Counted from the first letter of the stretch, positions 1-6,288 are shown. The stretch is 7,268 nucleotides of DNA from Methanoregulaceae archaeon (GCA_028679325.1 JAJRBS010000053.1:1-7268), one strand, 5' to 3'. Program-made: numbers and translations. Notes: generated by a model from the sequence alone, not told the origin.

Positions 1-496
1 CCGGGGATTCTGCCATCAAGACCTCGGGCAGGTCGGCAACCGCCTCGACAGCGGCCACGGCCCGGGCGAAGGGTTCCGGCAAACCGCTCTCGTTCCTAAT
101 CGCGATGCCGTTCAGGCGGAGATCAGATCCGATTCTCGTCATGAGCCAGTCCCTGACCCGGACTGCCGTCTCCTGGATCACCCCTTCCGGCATCAGGTCG
201 GAGACCGCGATCAGAACTCCGGGTTCGTGGAAGAAAGTCTTCTCATGCCGGAACTGTACCAGTTCGTCGCCAACCGTGAACGAACGCTCACCAGCGCCGA
301 TCTTCACCCGCTGCACCGGGGGCCGGGTCGAAGCACCGAGGACTGCCTTCGCGGTCTCGTCAAGATAGGGGCAGAGCTCCGGTTTTGCTTTCGAACCGGC
401 CAGCTTCATGGCAAAGGTCAGGCAGGTCGGTTCACCGCACTCCTTGCAGTTCTTCCGGGGGAGGAGCTTGTAAATATCAAGAGCCTTGAGCACCAT
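1..496 (-). CDS. cdhE: Corrinoid iron-sulfur protein large (gamma) subunit, partial (C-terminus outside window)
   Basis: The first 165 codons are visible. The product carries the [4Fe-4S] cluster that reductively activates the cobamide, and with CdhD it shuttles the methyl group between tetrahydro(methano)pterin and acetyl-CoA synthase in the cytoplasm. Near the N-terminus lies the classic cluster motif C-x2-C-x4-C-x16-C, beginning KNCKECGEPTC at about residue 15. A region like the bacterial AcsC N-terminus follows (ELVQFRHEKTFFHEPG). The ATG at 496 lies 3 bases after the cdhD stop. That stop codon is embedded in GGTGAT, which serves as the ribosome site but sits close to the ATG; the GTG at 493 is an alternative start with better spacing. 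The TIM barrel and C-terminal cobamide-binding part are off the left edge. The call rests on the motif and operon position and is secure. Confidence 0.93.
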   Translation of the reverse strand, partial: MVLKALDIYKLLPRKNCKECGEPTCLTFAMKLAGSKAKPELCPYLDETAKAVLGASTRPPVQRVKIGAGERSFTVGDELVQFRHEKTFFHEPGVLIAVSDLMPEGVIQETAVRVRDWLMTRIGSDLRLNGIAIRNESGLPEPFARAVAAVEAVADLPEVLMAESP

Positions 497-499
497 GGA

Positions 500-1453
500 T
501 CACCGGCCCTCTTCTCCTTTACCCTCCCAGAAGGCATCGATCCCCTCCCGGAGGGGGCGTATGGTGGAGGGGTGGCGCACACAGACGACAGACGCTCCAG
601 CCACCGTTGACGGAAGCATGCTGTAGAGTTCCCAGGCCACAGCCATCTCCGCCATTCTGGCCGGATCCGCCTCCCGGACCTCTTTCACGCTGAGAGTATC
701 GGGGGCAGAACTGATCATGGGCATGGCAAGGTCGGTATCGCCCTTCAGGGCCGAGGTCCGGATCCGTTCCATGACAGAGTAGGAATACTCAAAGCCATAC
801 CCCAGGGCTCCGGTGTAGGGGTCAATGACGATCCTGTCGTGGGGAAGGCCGATCTCCCGGAGGAGAATATTGAGCTGCTTGGCAAGGTTGATATCTATGG
901 GCGACTGGGCGATGACCAGGTGGCCGTAGGCCATGGCCGCAGCGGCCACGCTCCTGTACCGTCCCGCCTCGGCCGTTCCCAGGAGGAGTCTCTCACCCTC
1001 TCCGGCCTCGCCAATCCTCCGAAAGACCTCGCTGTCAAGCTCCGGGTCGATACTCCCTTCCACGATCAGGGGGAGGCTGGTGGCCTGGAGGACTGCTTCC
1101 ACCGTGGCTGAGACAGGAACGGGATCAGTAAAGCCCCTGACACGGGTGCTGGTGAGGACGAGCTTCAGGAGATCGGGGCCGAAATCCTGCTCTGCCTTCT
1201 TCGCCCATGCCGCCGGGTCACCGGTGATATCACCCAGGTGACCGGTAACCGGGGCGGGCCAGAGCGAGGGGTCATCGCAGAGCTCGTAGGCGATAAGCGG
1301 TTTATGCCCCGACGGCGGGTTACCGATGTAGGGAAGGTCCCGTTCACCGCCGATAACGATGCTCGCGGTCCGGGTCCCGCCGTCTTTTCGGCTGGCACCG
1401 AGGACAACCGTCCCGATCTCACCTGTCCAGTCAGCTAGGGTGGATAGTGCCAT
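500..1453 (-). CDS. cdhD: Corrinoid iron-sulfur protein small (delta) subunit
   Basis: 317 residues from the ATG at 1453. It partners CdhE to form the methyl-carrying corrinoid protein of the acetyl-CoA pathway. Recognisable family segments are an early VVLGASRKDGGTR, a central LLLGTAEAGRYRS, then SPIDINLAKQLNIL and IVIDPYTGALGYGFEYS. Its length is close to bacterial AcsD (about 310-325) and well under the roughly 430 usual for methanogen CdhD. A GTG at 1465 would overlap the acsB stop by 4 bases (GTGA) and add 4 residues. I prefer the ATG because GAGGAG lies 4 bases upstream and MALSTLADW then aligns with the recalled start of Moorella AcsD. It is translationally coupled to acsB on one side and cdhE on the other. 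Confidence 0.93.
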   Translation of the reverse strand: MALSTLADWTGEIGTVVLGASRKDGGTRTASIVIGGERDLPYIGNPPSGHKPLIAYELCDDPSLWPAPVTGHLGDITGDPAAWAKKAEQDFGPDLLKLVLTSTRVRGFTDPVPVSATVEAVLQATSLPLIVEGSIDPELDSEVFRRIGEAGEGERLLLGTAEAGRYRSVAAAAMAYGHLVIAQSPIDINLAKQLNILLREIGLPHDRIVIDPYTGALGYGFEYSYSVMERIRTSALKGDTDLAMPMISSAPDTLSVKEVREADPARMAEMAVAWELYSMLPSTVAGASVVCVRHPSTIRPLREGIDAFWEGKGEEGR

Positions 1454-1461
1454 GTCTCTCC

Positions 1462-3492
1462 TCACAGAAGTTGTTTCATGGTGAGGGCCGGGTGTCCGGT
1501 CCTGGACAGGAGCCCTGCCAGTTCTTCGATGGTGACGGCTTCCTTTTCGGTCGCGATCTGGTCATAGAGTGAAGAAAGACCCCTCTCTGCCAGTTTCTGG
1601 CGGAGCCTCCCGGAGAGTTCATCCTTCAGGGCCGAGGGCATCCAGACCAGACGGCTGATACCTCCCTCTGCCTGGAGGAACCGGTCCGATAGGATGAAGT
1701 TCTTGGAGATCCCGGCGAATCCGGGAGTCTGGGCTCCTCCTCCGATGGTGCCGGCCAGGGTTGAGAAACTCATCCCGGACGGGGTCTCTCCCTTGTATTC
1801 CCTGTTGACCACCATGAAACCGTTCACCTCCGGGAGCATGAGGGCGATGCACTCGAAGCACCCGCAGCAGGTCATCGGGTACTCCATGATACTGTACAAC
1901 GAGCATCGTTCCACCTCGCCATGGGAGGCCTTCTTCACGAAGCGGTTGACCCCTTCAAACTCTCCCCGGGCAGCATCGATCTCCTTTCCCTTCGGCACCG
2001 GCTGGTTGGCCCCGGCAGGTGATATCTCGTAAGCGATCCTCCCGTCGAGCCAGGAGATGGCCCCGCAGAGTGCCGGCCTCTCCGGCGTGATGATGCAGAC
2101 ATGGTTGGGGGCAAAAGTCTGGCAGAGGGTGCAGGAGTAGTAGGTATCCACATCGGTATCCTTCATCCCCCGGATCCTCTCATCCCTCTCCTCGTAGATG
2201 CGCTCTGCATCTTTTCGTGCGGCAACGACATTCTGCTCGTCCGTGATCAGGGTTACCTGGACTGAGTCGAGCAGGTCCGGAAAGTCAATACGGAACTTGG
2301 CGGCAAGGAGTTTTCCGAGGTGCTCTATCCTGACCCCCCTGGCGACCGCTTCTTTGGAGATCCTCACCCAGATAATGTCTCTCTGGGCGACGTGCCATGA
2401 CCCTTCGCCATAGTTGATGAAGTTGTGGATGCGGCGTTCGAGTACCGGTTCATACTCACGTCTCATGTTCTTTCCTGCCACTTCGACGATGAGGCCAAGG
2501 GGAACCGCCGATCCTTCTTTCAGATCCCCGATCTCCGGGCCGATGACCCGGACCATGCCGTCCATAACCTCACCTTCCGGTCTGCACCGGAGGAGCTCGA
2601 AAGCAGGGGACCGCCCGCCGCCGAATTCGACATACATGTCCTCCTTCCTGATACTTTTTCCCTCGAAGGCCGGGGAACAGGCCATGGGTATGGGGATGGC
2701 GGTCACACTCACCTTGATCCCCTTGAGATCCATCCCCGTCTTCACTGCATCCGCCGGGCTGACGCGGATCCACTGTTCACCTTCATACTCCCCTGCTGAA
2801 AGGATCGGTATACCCAGCAGCCGGAAGGCGTCATGAACAGCCGTTTCCTCTTCGGACAGGCCCGGGAAGACGATGGATATCGCCTTCGCCCTCTCCTTTG
2901 CGTACGACAGCAGCCTTCCGGCGTCACCGGGTGTCACCCCCCCGAACATCATCGCCACCCGGGCAAGGATATCGATGAAATGGATCCCGGAAGAGGGCCG
3001 GGAGCCGAGAGGCACCAGCCGGTACTCGGCACCCACTTTCACCCCCGCCTCCCCGAGGCTGCTGATAATTTCTCCCGAGAGGAAGGTGAGCATGTACTTC
3101 TCCTGGAGTTCACGGCACAGGGCCGCTGCAGCATCGGGAGAAGGCGGTTTTCCCGAGACCAGTACCAGGCCGAGGATACTCCCGTCGACAAGAGAATAAC
3201 CGAGGGTCCTGAGGACGGCGTCGGGGATAAACCCGGTATAAGGGGCAGGTTCCTTTCCCCTGGCAGCAGTCTCTGCAGCCACCAGGCATTCGCAGGCGAC
3301 CAGCGGATTTCTCTCTGTCGCCTGATAAGCTTCCCGTGCTTCATTCGCTGTGTGGACAGCTTTTCCGGTGAGGGCATAGGTCACCGGCAGGTGGTATGCT
3401 GTCTCTTCATAGGAGAATACACCTGACAGCTGTTCCATCCGGGAGTCGAGTGACCGTTTTCCGGATACGATGGCGTCATCCACAGAGATCAT
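1462..3492 (-). CDS. acsB: Acetyl-CoA synthase catalytic subunit, long bacterial-type (AcsB/CdhC)
   Basis: 676 residues. It assembles acetyl-CoA from CO, a corrinoid-bound methyl group and CoA at the A-cluster, or cleaves it. The cubane ligands are C454, C457, C466 and C476. The distal nickel site is C543-G544-C545. These spacings (3, 9, 10, then 67) equal those of Moorella AcsB (506, 509, 518, 528, 595-597). MMFGGVTPG near residues 181-189 matches the segment holding the A-cluster phenylalanine (F229 in Moorella; F183 here). A full N-terminal CODH-contacting domain is present (TAYHLPV about 31-37, YTGFIPD about 85-91), roughly 50 residues shorter than the 729-residue Moorella protein. Methanogen CdhC (about 470) lacks this domain. 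The ATG at 3492 has GGTGA 7 bases upstream. First gene of the operon; the TGA stop overlaps the possible GTG of cdhD. Extra cysteines C542 and C548 flank the CGC motif. Confidence 0.96.
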   Translation of the reverse strand: MISVDDAIVSGKRSLDSRMEQLSGVFSYEETAYHLPVTYALTGKAVHTANEAREAYQATERNPLVACECLVAAETAARGKEPAPYTGFIPDAVLRTLGYSLVDGSILGLVLVSGKPPSPDAAAALCRELQEKYMLTFLSGEIISSLGEAGVKVGAEYRLVPLGSRPSSGIHFIDILARVAMMFGGVTPGDAGRLLSYAKERAKAISIVFPGLSEEETAVHDAFRLLGIPILSAGEYEGEQWIRVSPADAVKTGMDLKGIKVSVTAIPIPMACSPAFEGKSIRKEDMYVEFGGGRSPAFELLRCRPEGEVMDGMVRVIGPEIGDLKEGSAVPLGLIVEVAGKNMRREYEPVLERRIHNFINYGEGSWHVAQRDIIWVRISKEAVARGVRIEHLGKLLAAKFRIDFPDLLDSVQVTLITDEQNVVAARKDAERIYEERDERIRGMKDTDVDTYYSCTLCQTFAPNHVCIITPERPALCGAISWLDGRIAYEISPAGANQPVPKGKEIDAARGEFEGVNRFVKKASHGEVERCSLYSIMEYPMTCCGCFECIALMLPEVNGFMVVNREYKGETPSGMSFSTLAGTIGGGAQTPGFAGISKNFILSDRFLQAEGGISRLVWMPSALKDELSGRLRQKLAERGLSSLYDQIATEKEAVTIEELAGLLSRTGHPALTMKQLL

Positions 3493-3499
3493 CGTCGTC

Positions 3500-3504
3500 T
3501 CACC
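3500..3504 (-). promoter_or_regulatory. Ribosome binding site of acsB (GGTGA)
   Basis: Read on the minus strand, GGTGA lies 7 bases before the ATG at 3492. It matches the complement of the conserved 16S rRNA 3' end (GGAGGTGAT) and fixes the acsB start. Confidence 0.75.
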
Positions 3505-3524
3505 ACGTCTTGCACACTATTCTC

Positions 3525-3558
3525 ACCAGCCCCCTATATGGCTTTGGTTCGGGCTGGT
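3525..3558. repeat. 8-bp inverted repeat flanking the acs TATA-like box
   Basis: ACCAGCCC at 3525-3532 and GGGCTGGT at 3551-3558 are perfect reverse complements separated by 18 bases. The spacer contains the TATA-like box for acsB. The placement suits an operator for a dimeric regulator, or a DNA hairpin, but 8 bp can arise by chance in GC-rich DNA. Confidence 0.4.
3535..3542 (-). promoter_or_regulatory. Candidate TATA box of the acs operon
   Basis: On the minus strand the sequence reads CCAAAG CCATATAGG, a TATA-like element preceded by a purine-rich stretch suitable as a BRE. With the usual archaeal distance of about 25 bases, transcription would begin near 3510 and leave a leader of about 18 bases that includes the GGTGA site. 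It assumes an archaeal host and is inferred by eye. Confidence 0.45.
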
Positions 3559-3607
3559 CCCGTCCGGAAAGGTCTGGTCAGCAGGACCGTGGAGGGATCC
3601 TGATATC

Positions 3608-3615
3608 CTTAAATA
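3608..3615 (+). promoter_or_regulatory. Candidate TATA box of the glutaredoxin-reductase operon
   Basis: CTTAAATA sits in an otherwise GC-rich intergenic region, about 38-45 bases before the ATG at 3653. An archaeal start site 25 bases downstream would give a leader of roughly 15 bases. No strong ribosome site is seen before this ATG, which fits a short leader. Confidence 0.45.
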
Positions 3616-3652
3616 GGTCGTCCTGCCATTCTGTATCTGGACCGGAAATATC

Positions 3653-3928
3653 ATGAAAATGGAGCATGTCCCCGGACGGGACAAAGGGAAGATACTCCTC
3701 TATGCTTTGTCGACCTGCGGCTGGTGCGCGAGGACCAAAGAACTTTTGAAGGACCTTGGGGTCGATCATTCCTATATCTATGTCGACCTCCTTCCGCCCG
3801 ACGAGATGGAGCAGGTCTTCAGGGAGGTCGAACGACATAACCCGAAGGGATCATTCCCAACGCTGGTCATCGGCGAGAAAGTCATCGTCGGATTCCGTGA
3901 AGATGAGATCAGGGAGGCATTGCGGTGA
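3653..3928 (+). CDS. Glutaredoxin-like / NrdH-type thiol-disulfide oxidoreductase
   Basis: 91 residues, typical for a single-domain glutaredoxin. It probably reduces protein disulfides in the cytoplasm. After a short polar N-terminus, strand KILLYAL leads into the active site C22-G-W-C25 at the start of a helix. The cis-proline motif SFPTLVIG (P69) and the final GFREDEI helix complete the thioredoxin/glutaredoxin fold. CGWC differs from both classic glutaredoxin CPYC and thioredoxin CGPC. The last codons overlap the start of the next gene by 4 bases (GTGA), so it is likely co-translated with the ferredoxin-linked reductase, which is its probable electron donor. A second ATG two codons in (3659) is possible. 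The natural target protein cannot be told from sequence. Confidence 0.88.
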   Translation: MKMEHVPGRDKGKILLYALSTCGWCARTKELLKDLGVDHSYIYVDLLPPDEMEQVFREVERHNPKGSFPTLVIGEKVIVGFREDEIREALR

Positions 3929-4434
3929 ATGCCCCGGCAGTTAAGGAAAAAGAGATCGATGAACGATATGAAAAACTGTTCAGGGAGGCTGAAGCAGGAG
4001 GCTACCATCTGAATCCTGACATCCCTTTCACCAGAAACCTCGTCCGGGGGCTGCTGGTGAACGAGAAGAGGTTCGGGTACCAGGCCTGCCCCTGCCGTCT
4101 TTCTGTAGGAAAGAGGGAAGAAGACCTCGATATCATCTGCCCGTGCGACTATCGCGATCCCGACCTGAACGATTTCGGAGACTGTTACTGTGCCCTGTAT
4201 GTAAGTACCGCAGTTCTCAAGGGAGCGGAGCCCGTCCGTTCAATCCCTGAGCGGAGACCTCCCCGGAGCGAACGGCGTGCAGCAGGCGAGAAGGAAAGCG
4301 AGAAACCGCCGGCGAATCTGGCCTACCCGGTATGGCGCTGCCGGGTCTGCGGCTACCTCTGCGCCATGGGAAATCCCCCTCTCACCTGCCCGATCTGCAA
4401 GGCCTCCAAGGACCGCTTCGAACGCTTCCTGTGA
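3925..4434 (+). CDS. Ferredoxin:disulfide reductase: FTR catalytic domain fused to rubredoxin
   Basis: 169 residues starting at a GTG that overlaps the upstream stop. Residues 1-93 form the catalytic-subunit fold of ferredoxin:thioredoxin reductase. Its six cysteines are C55-P-C57, C72-P-C74 and C87-Y-C89, which supply the [4Fe-4S] cluster and the redox-active disulfide. The spacing is CPC-x14-CPC-x12-CYC, against CPC-x16-CPC-x8-CHC in chloroplast enzymes. A charged linker of about 40 residues leads to a rubredoxin-like iron site (C139-x2-C142-G-Y and C155-P-x-C158), with one extra cysteine, C146. Fusions of this kind are known as ferredoxin:disulfide reductase in methanogens such as Methanosarcina. 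It likely passes electrons from ferredoxin to the glutaredoxin-like protein encoded just upstream. There is no separate FTR variable-subunit gene in the window, as expected for non-photosynthetic forms. Confidence 0.92.
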   Translation: MNAPAVKEKEIDERYEKLFREAEAGGYHLNPDIPFTRNLVRGLLVNEKRFGYQACPCRLSVGKREEDLDIICPCDYRDPDLNDFGDCYCALYVSTAVLKGAEPVRSIPERRPPRSERRAAGEKESEKPPANLAYPVWRCRVCGYLCAMGNPPLTCPICKASKDRFERFL

Positions 4435-4487
4435 TTCCGGCTGCACGATCCTGCATACTCATGTAGGTTTCCTGCCAAGTACTGGGT

Positions 4488-4835
4488 ATGGAATCTCTGG
4501 TCAGGATAGAGATCGTCGGGTTAAAAGACCTCTCCTGCTCCCCTTTTCCCTGCGACAACACCCGCAGCTGCGGCCTCTATGACTGCTATCCCTCCGGGAA
4601 ACTGGTGGTGGCCTTCGAAGCCCTCTCGGCCGAGCTCAGGGAAGAATTCGGGGACAGGGTAGAGCTGCGGCTCACGCTGATCGACGATAAAATCCCGCCA
4701 CACATCAGGGAGATCCTCGAGACTCAGTTCCCGCCACTCCCGATCGTGCTGGTCAACGGTTGCTATGTCCCTGTCGGGAGGATATCTCTCCCCCTGATAG
4801 GAAAAGAGGTGGAGAAAGTTCTCTCACCCGGCTAA
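4488..4835 (+). CDS. Cysteine-rich protein with probable thioredoxin fold, function unknown
   Basis: 115 residues; I do not recognise a named family. The predicted order fits a thioredoxin-like fold: strand VRIEIVGL, a cysteine-rich loop, a long helix (about 38-54), strand VELRLTLID, helix PHIREILET, then a proline-led strand pair PPLPIVLVNG (P85 in the cis-proline position) and a final helix. The loop has four cysteines spaced C17-x4-C22-x5-C28-x4-C33, and a fifth, C92, follows the NG turn. These could form two disulfides or bind metal or an Fe-S cluster. It lies 53 bases after the reductase gene on the same strand and so may share its transcript; it could be another client or partner. No good ribosome site precedes the ATG. 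Its stop overlaps the converging carbonic anhydrase stop by 4 bases. Confidence 0.75.
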   Translation: MESLVRIEIVGLKDLSCSPFPCDNTRSCGLYDCYPSGKLVVAFEALSAELREEFGDRVELRLTLIDDKIPPHIREILETQFPPLPIVLVNGCYVPVGRISLPLIGKEVEKVLSPG

Positions 4836-5413
4836 TACACTTTCGAGAGCTTCCCCGTGGAGAGGTCGTAGTAAAGCCCGTGAACCTCGACCCGTCCCTC
4901 TGCCAGCGCACTCTTTACCAGGGGATAGGTCTTGAGATGGTCGATCTGTATCCTGATATTCTCGGTCTCGATCTGGCGGGAGCGTTCCTTTAGATCCTCT
5001 GGAGTCTTGGGAGATACGATCCGGGAGTCCACGAGAGTCCTGGCTTCGCGGGCATTGTTCAGCCACAGGGGGATATAGACGTCTTTTGTCTCCTTGTCAA
5101 GCGCCTTCATGGCCCCGCAGTCCGAATGACCGCACACAACGATATCGTTCACCTTGAGGTGGACAAGAGCATATTCAAGGACCGTTGCAAAATTCCAGTC
5201 ATGGATGGGAACGATGTTCCCGATGTTCCGCTGGACAAAGATCTCTCCGGGTCCTGAACTGGTTATCCTCTCCGGGAGTACCCGGGAGTCAGAACACCCG
5301 ATCCAGAGAACTCCCGGGCTCTGTCCCAGTGCGAGCTTCTTGAAGAGCTCGATGTTTCCGTCGAAGTCCGATTCCTGGAATTTCATATTTCCGACTAAGA
5401 GATGATCGATCAT
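4832..5413 (-). CDS. Beta-class carbonic anhydrase
   Basis: 193 residues. It interconverts CO2 and bicarbonate in the cytoplasm. Zinc ligands are C40 in the C-S-D-S-R motif, H96 and C99 in GHSDCGA. D42 and R44 form the conserved catalytic dyad. FVQRNIGNIV and the VLEYAL helix are typical of the family. The open frame extends to a GTG at 5449, but I chose the ATG at 5413: GGAG lies 8 bases upstream, and family members commonly begin close to this point (M-x-x-L-L-x-G-N-x-x-F). It is transcribed towards the redox cluster. In an acetyl-CoA-pathway organism it could supply or remove CO2/bicarbonate near CO2-using enzymes, but it is not in the acs operon, so any link is only positional. Confidence 0.95.
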   Translation of the reverse strand: MIDHLLVGNMKFQESDFDGNIELFKKLALGQSPGVLWIGCSDSRVLPERITSSGPGEIFVQRNIGNIVPIHDWNFATVLEYALVHLKVNDIVVCGHSDCGAMKALDKETKDVYIPLWLNNAREARTLVDSRIVSPKTPEDLKERSRQIETENIRIQIDHLKTYPLVKSALAEGRVEVHGLYYDLSTGKLSKVY

Positions 5414-5421
5414 GACAAACA

Positions 5422-5425
5422 CTCC
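5422..5425 (-). promoter_or_regulatory. Ribosome binding site deciding the carbonic anhydrase start
   Basis: GGAG on the minus strand is 8 bases before the ATG at 5413. No comparable site is seen before the upstream GTG at 5449, which favours the shorter protein. Confidence 0.6.
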
Positions 5426-5486
5426 GTTGTATACATTGGCACGCCGCACGAGTCCGGACTGCCGTATGAGTAGGTGTCAGATACGA

Positions 5487-5508
5487 CCAATTAAAGGTTG
5501 ATATTTGT
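5487..5508. promoter_or_regulatory. AT-rich patch in the divergent intergenic region, possible promoter(s)
   Basis: Between the carbonic anhydrase and the lipoprotein gene, this is the only AT-rich patch. It reads CCAATTAAAGG then GATATTTG on the plus strand, and ACAAATATC then CTTTAATTGG on the minus strand. Either element could act as a TATA box for one of the two genes. The remainder of the 5414-5592 gap shows nothing else I can support. Confidence 0.3.
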
Positions 5509-5592
5509 GTGCGATGGTCCCCTTGAGCAGAACCGGATATGAACCAGGAAGCATCGTGTCATTTTATCTGCTGCGTGACAGATTCTGAAGAT

Positions 5593-6183
5593 ATGAAGAA
5601 TCCGGTCTTCCCTGTCATCATCGCAGTCCTGCTTTTTCTCGCCCTCCTCTCCGGGTGTAGCGCACCTTTACCCACGGGGGGATCGCGGCCGGCCGGGGGC
5701 ACGACGGGGCCTGCAGGCAGCGATTCGGTCTATCTCACGATGCACGACCAGTCGGCGAAAGAACTCCTGGGAATGATGAGGGTGGTAAATTCCCGGTTCC
5801 CTACTGCTGCCGTGAACTCCGGGCAGGTATACTCACCTGCCACCCTTCGCCAGGCAGCTCTCGATATGAAAAATGCGGCCGACAAATACCAGTCTTCGCT
5901 GCTGGCTCTCAAGGATTTCCAGAATACGGAAACCGAGATCAAGCGAAACGAATATCTTGGCTACATCACCGGACTTTCCGCCGCGGGAAGCAGCATCGCA
6001 GAGGCCGCTGCTGCGGAGAGCACAGGACAGTACGCCCTGGCAATGAATTACGCCGAGCGTGCGGAAACCCGCCTGGAGAGAATCGATGCAATCCCGGACC
6101 CAGCATCCGCCCACGAGATCCAGGTCATGCGGGTGCAGCTGGACGACTACGCCCGGATCATGAGAGAGAAGTTAACGGAATAA
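5593..6183 (+). CDS. Predicted lipoprotein of unknown function
   Basis: 196 residues from the ATG at 5593. A signal peptide (hydrophobic core about residues 5-19) ends in the lipobox L-L-S-G-C22, so the mature protein should be lipid-anchored outside the membrane. A Gly/Pro/Ser/Thr-rich linker (about 24-45) tethers a mainly alpha-helical domain with alanine-rich, charged helices (about 80-195) that may form a helical bundle or TPR-like hairpins (YALAMNYAERAETRLERID). No cysteine occurs after C22 and no enzyme motif is visible. The frame opens earlier at an ATG at 5539, but those 18 extra residues are polar, contain three cysteines and would displace the signal peptide. Neither start has a strong ribosome site. 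A hairpin plus T8 terminator follows 11 bases after the stop. Confidence 0.8.
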   Translation: MKNPVFPVIIAVLLFLALLSGCSAPLPTGGSRPAGGTTGPAGSDSVYLTMHDQSAKELLGMMRVVNSRFPTAAVNSGQVYSPATLRQAALDMKNAADKYQSSLLALKDFQNTETEIKRNEYLGYITGLSAAGSSIAEAAAAESTGQYALAMNYAERAETRLERIDAIPDPASAHEIQVMRVQLDDYARIMREKLTE

Positions 6184-6193
6184 CCAGGGGCGG

Positions 6194-6235
6194 AAGAGCC
6201 GGGATCCGACGAAAAGATCCCCGACTCTTTTTTTT
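6194..6235 (+). terminator. Hairpin followed by T8, terminator of the lipoprotein gene
   Basis: The arms at 6194-6206 and 6216-6229 pair over about 12 bp with one mismatch and one bulged C. They enclose a 9-base loop (CGACGAAAA). A run of eight T at 6228-6235 overlaps the end of the stem. The form is that of an intrinsic terminator; in archaea the T-run alone would be the main signal. It lies just after the TAA at 6181-6183. Confidence 0.8.
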
Positions 6236-6288
6236 CCCCTGTCAACCCGCCGCTACGCTCATCATCTCTCCGGGCGAGGGATTCCTGT

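Noticed and set aside
105..610. Plus-strand open frames over the left edge
   Set aside because: They are antisense to cdhE and the end of cdhD, whose proteins carry clear family motifs; the plus-strand products show none.
2833..3426. A 197-residue plus-strand open frame
   Set aside because: It lies wholly antisense to the AcsB N-terminal domain, is low in hydrophobic pattern and rich in P, R and G, as expected from the complement of a GC-rich gene.
3556..3588. GGTCC / GGACC inverted pair and repeated CTGGTC in the divergent intergenic region
   Set aside because: Five- to six-base matches are expected by chance in GC-rich DNA; only the 8-bp pair around the TATA-like box was kept.
5414..5449. 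GTG start adding 12 residues to the carbonic anhydrase
   Set aside because: The internal ATG has a well-spaced GGAG and matches the usual family start.
5539..5592. N-terminal extension of the lipoprotein from the upstream ATG
   Set aside because: It would put 18 polar, cysteine-containing residues ahead of a clean signal peptide and has no good ribosome site.
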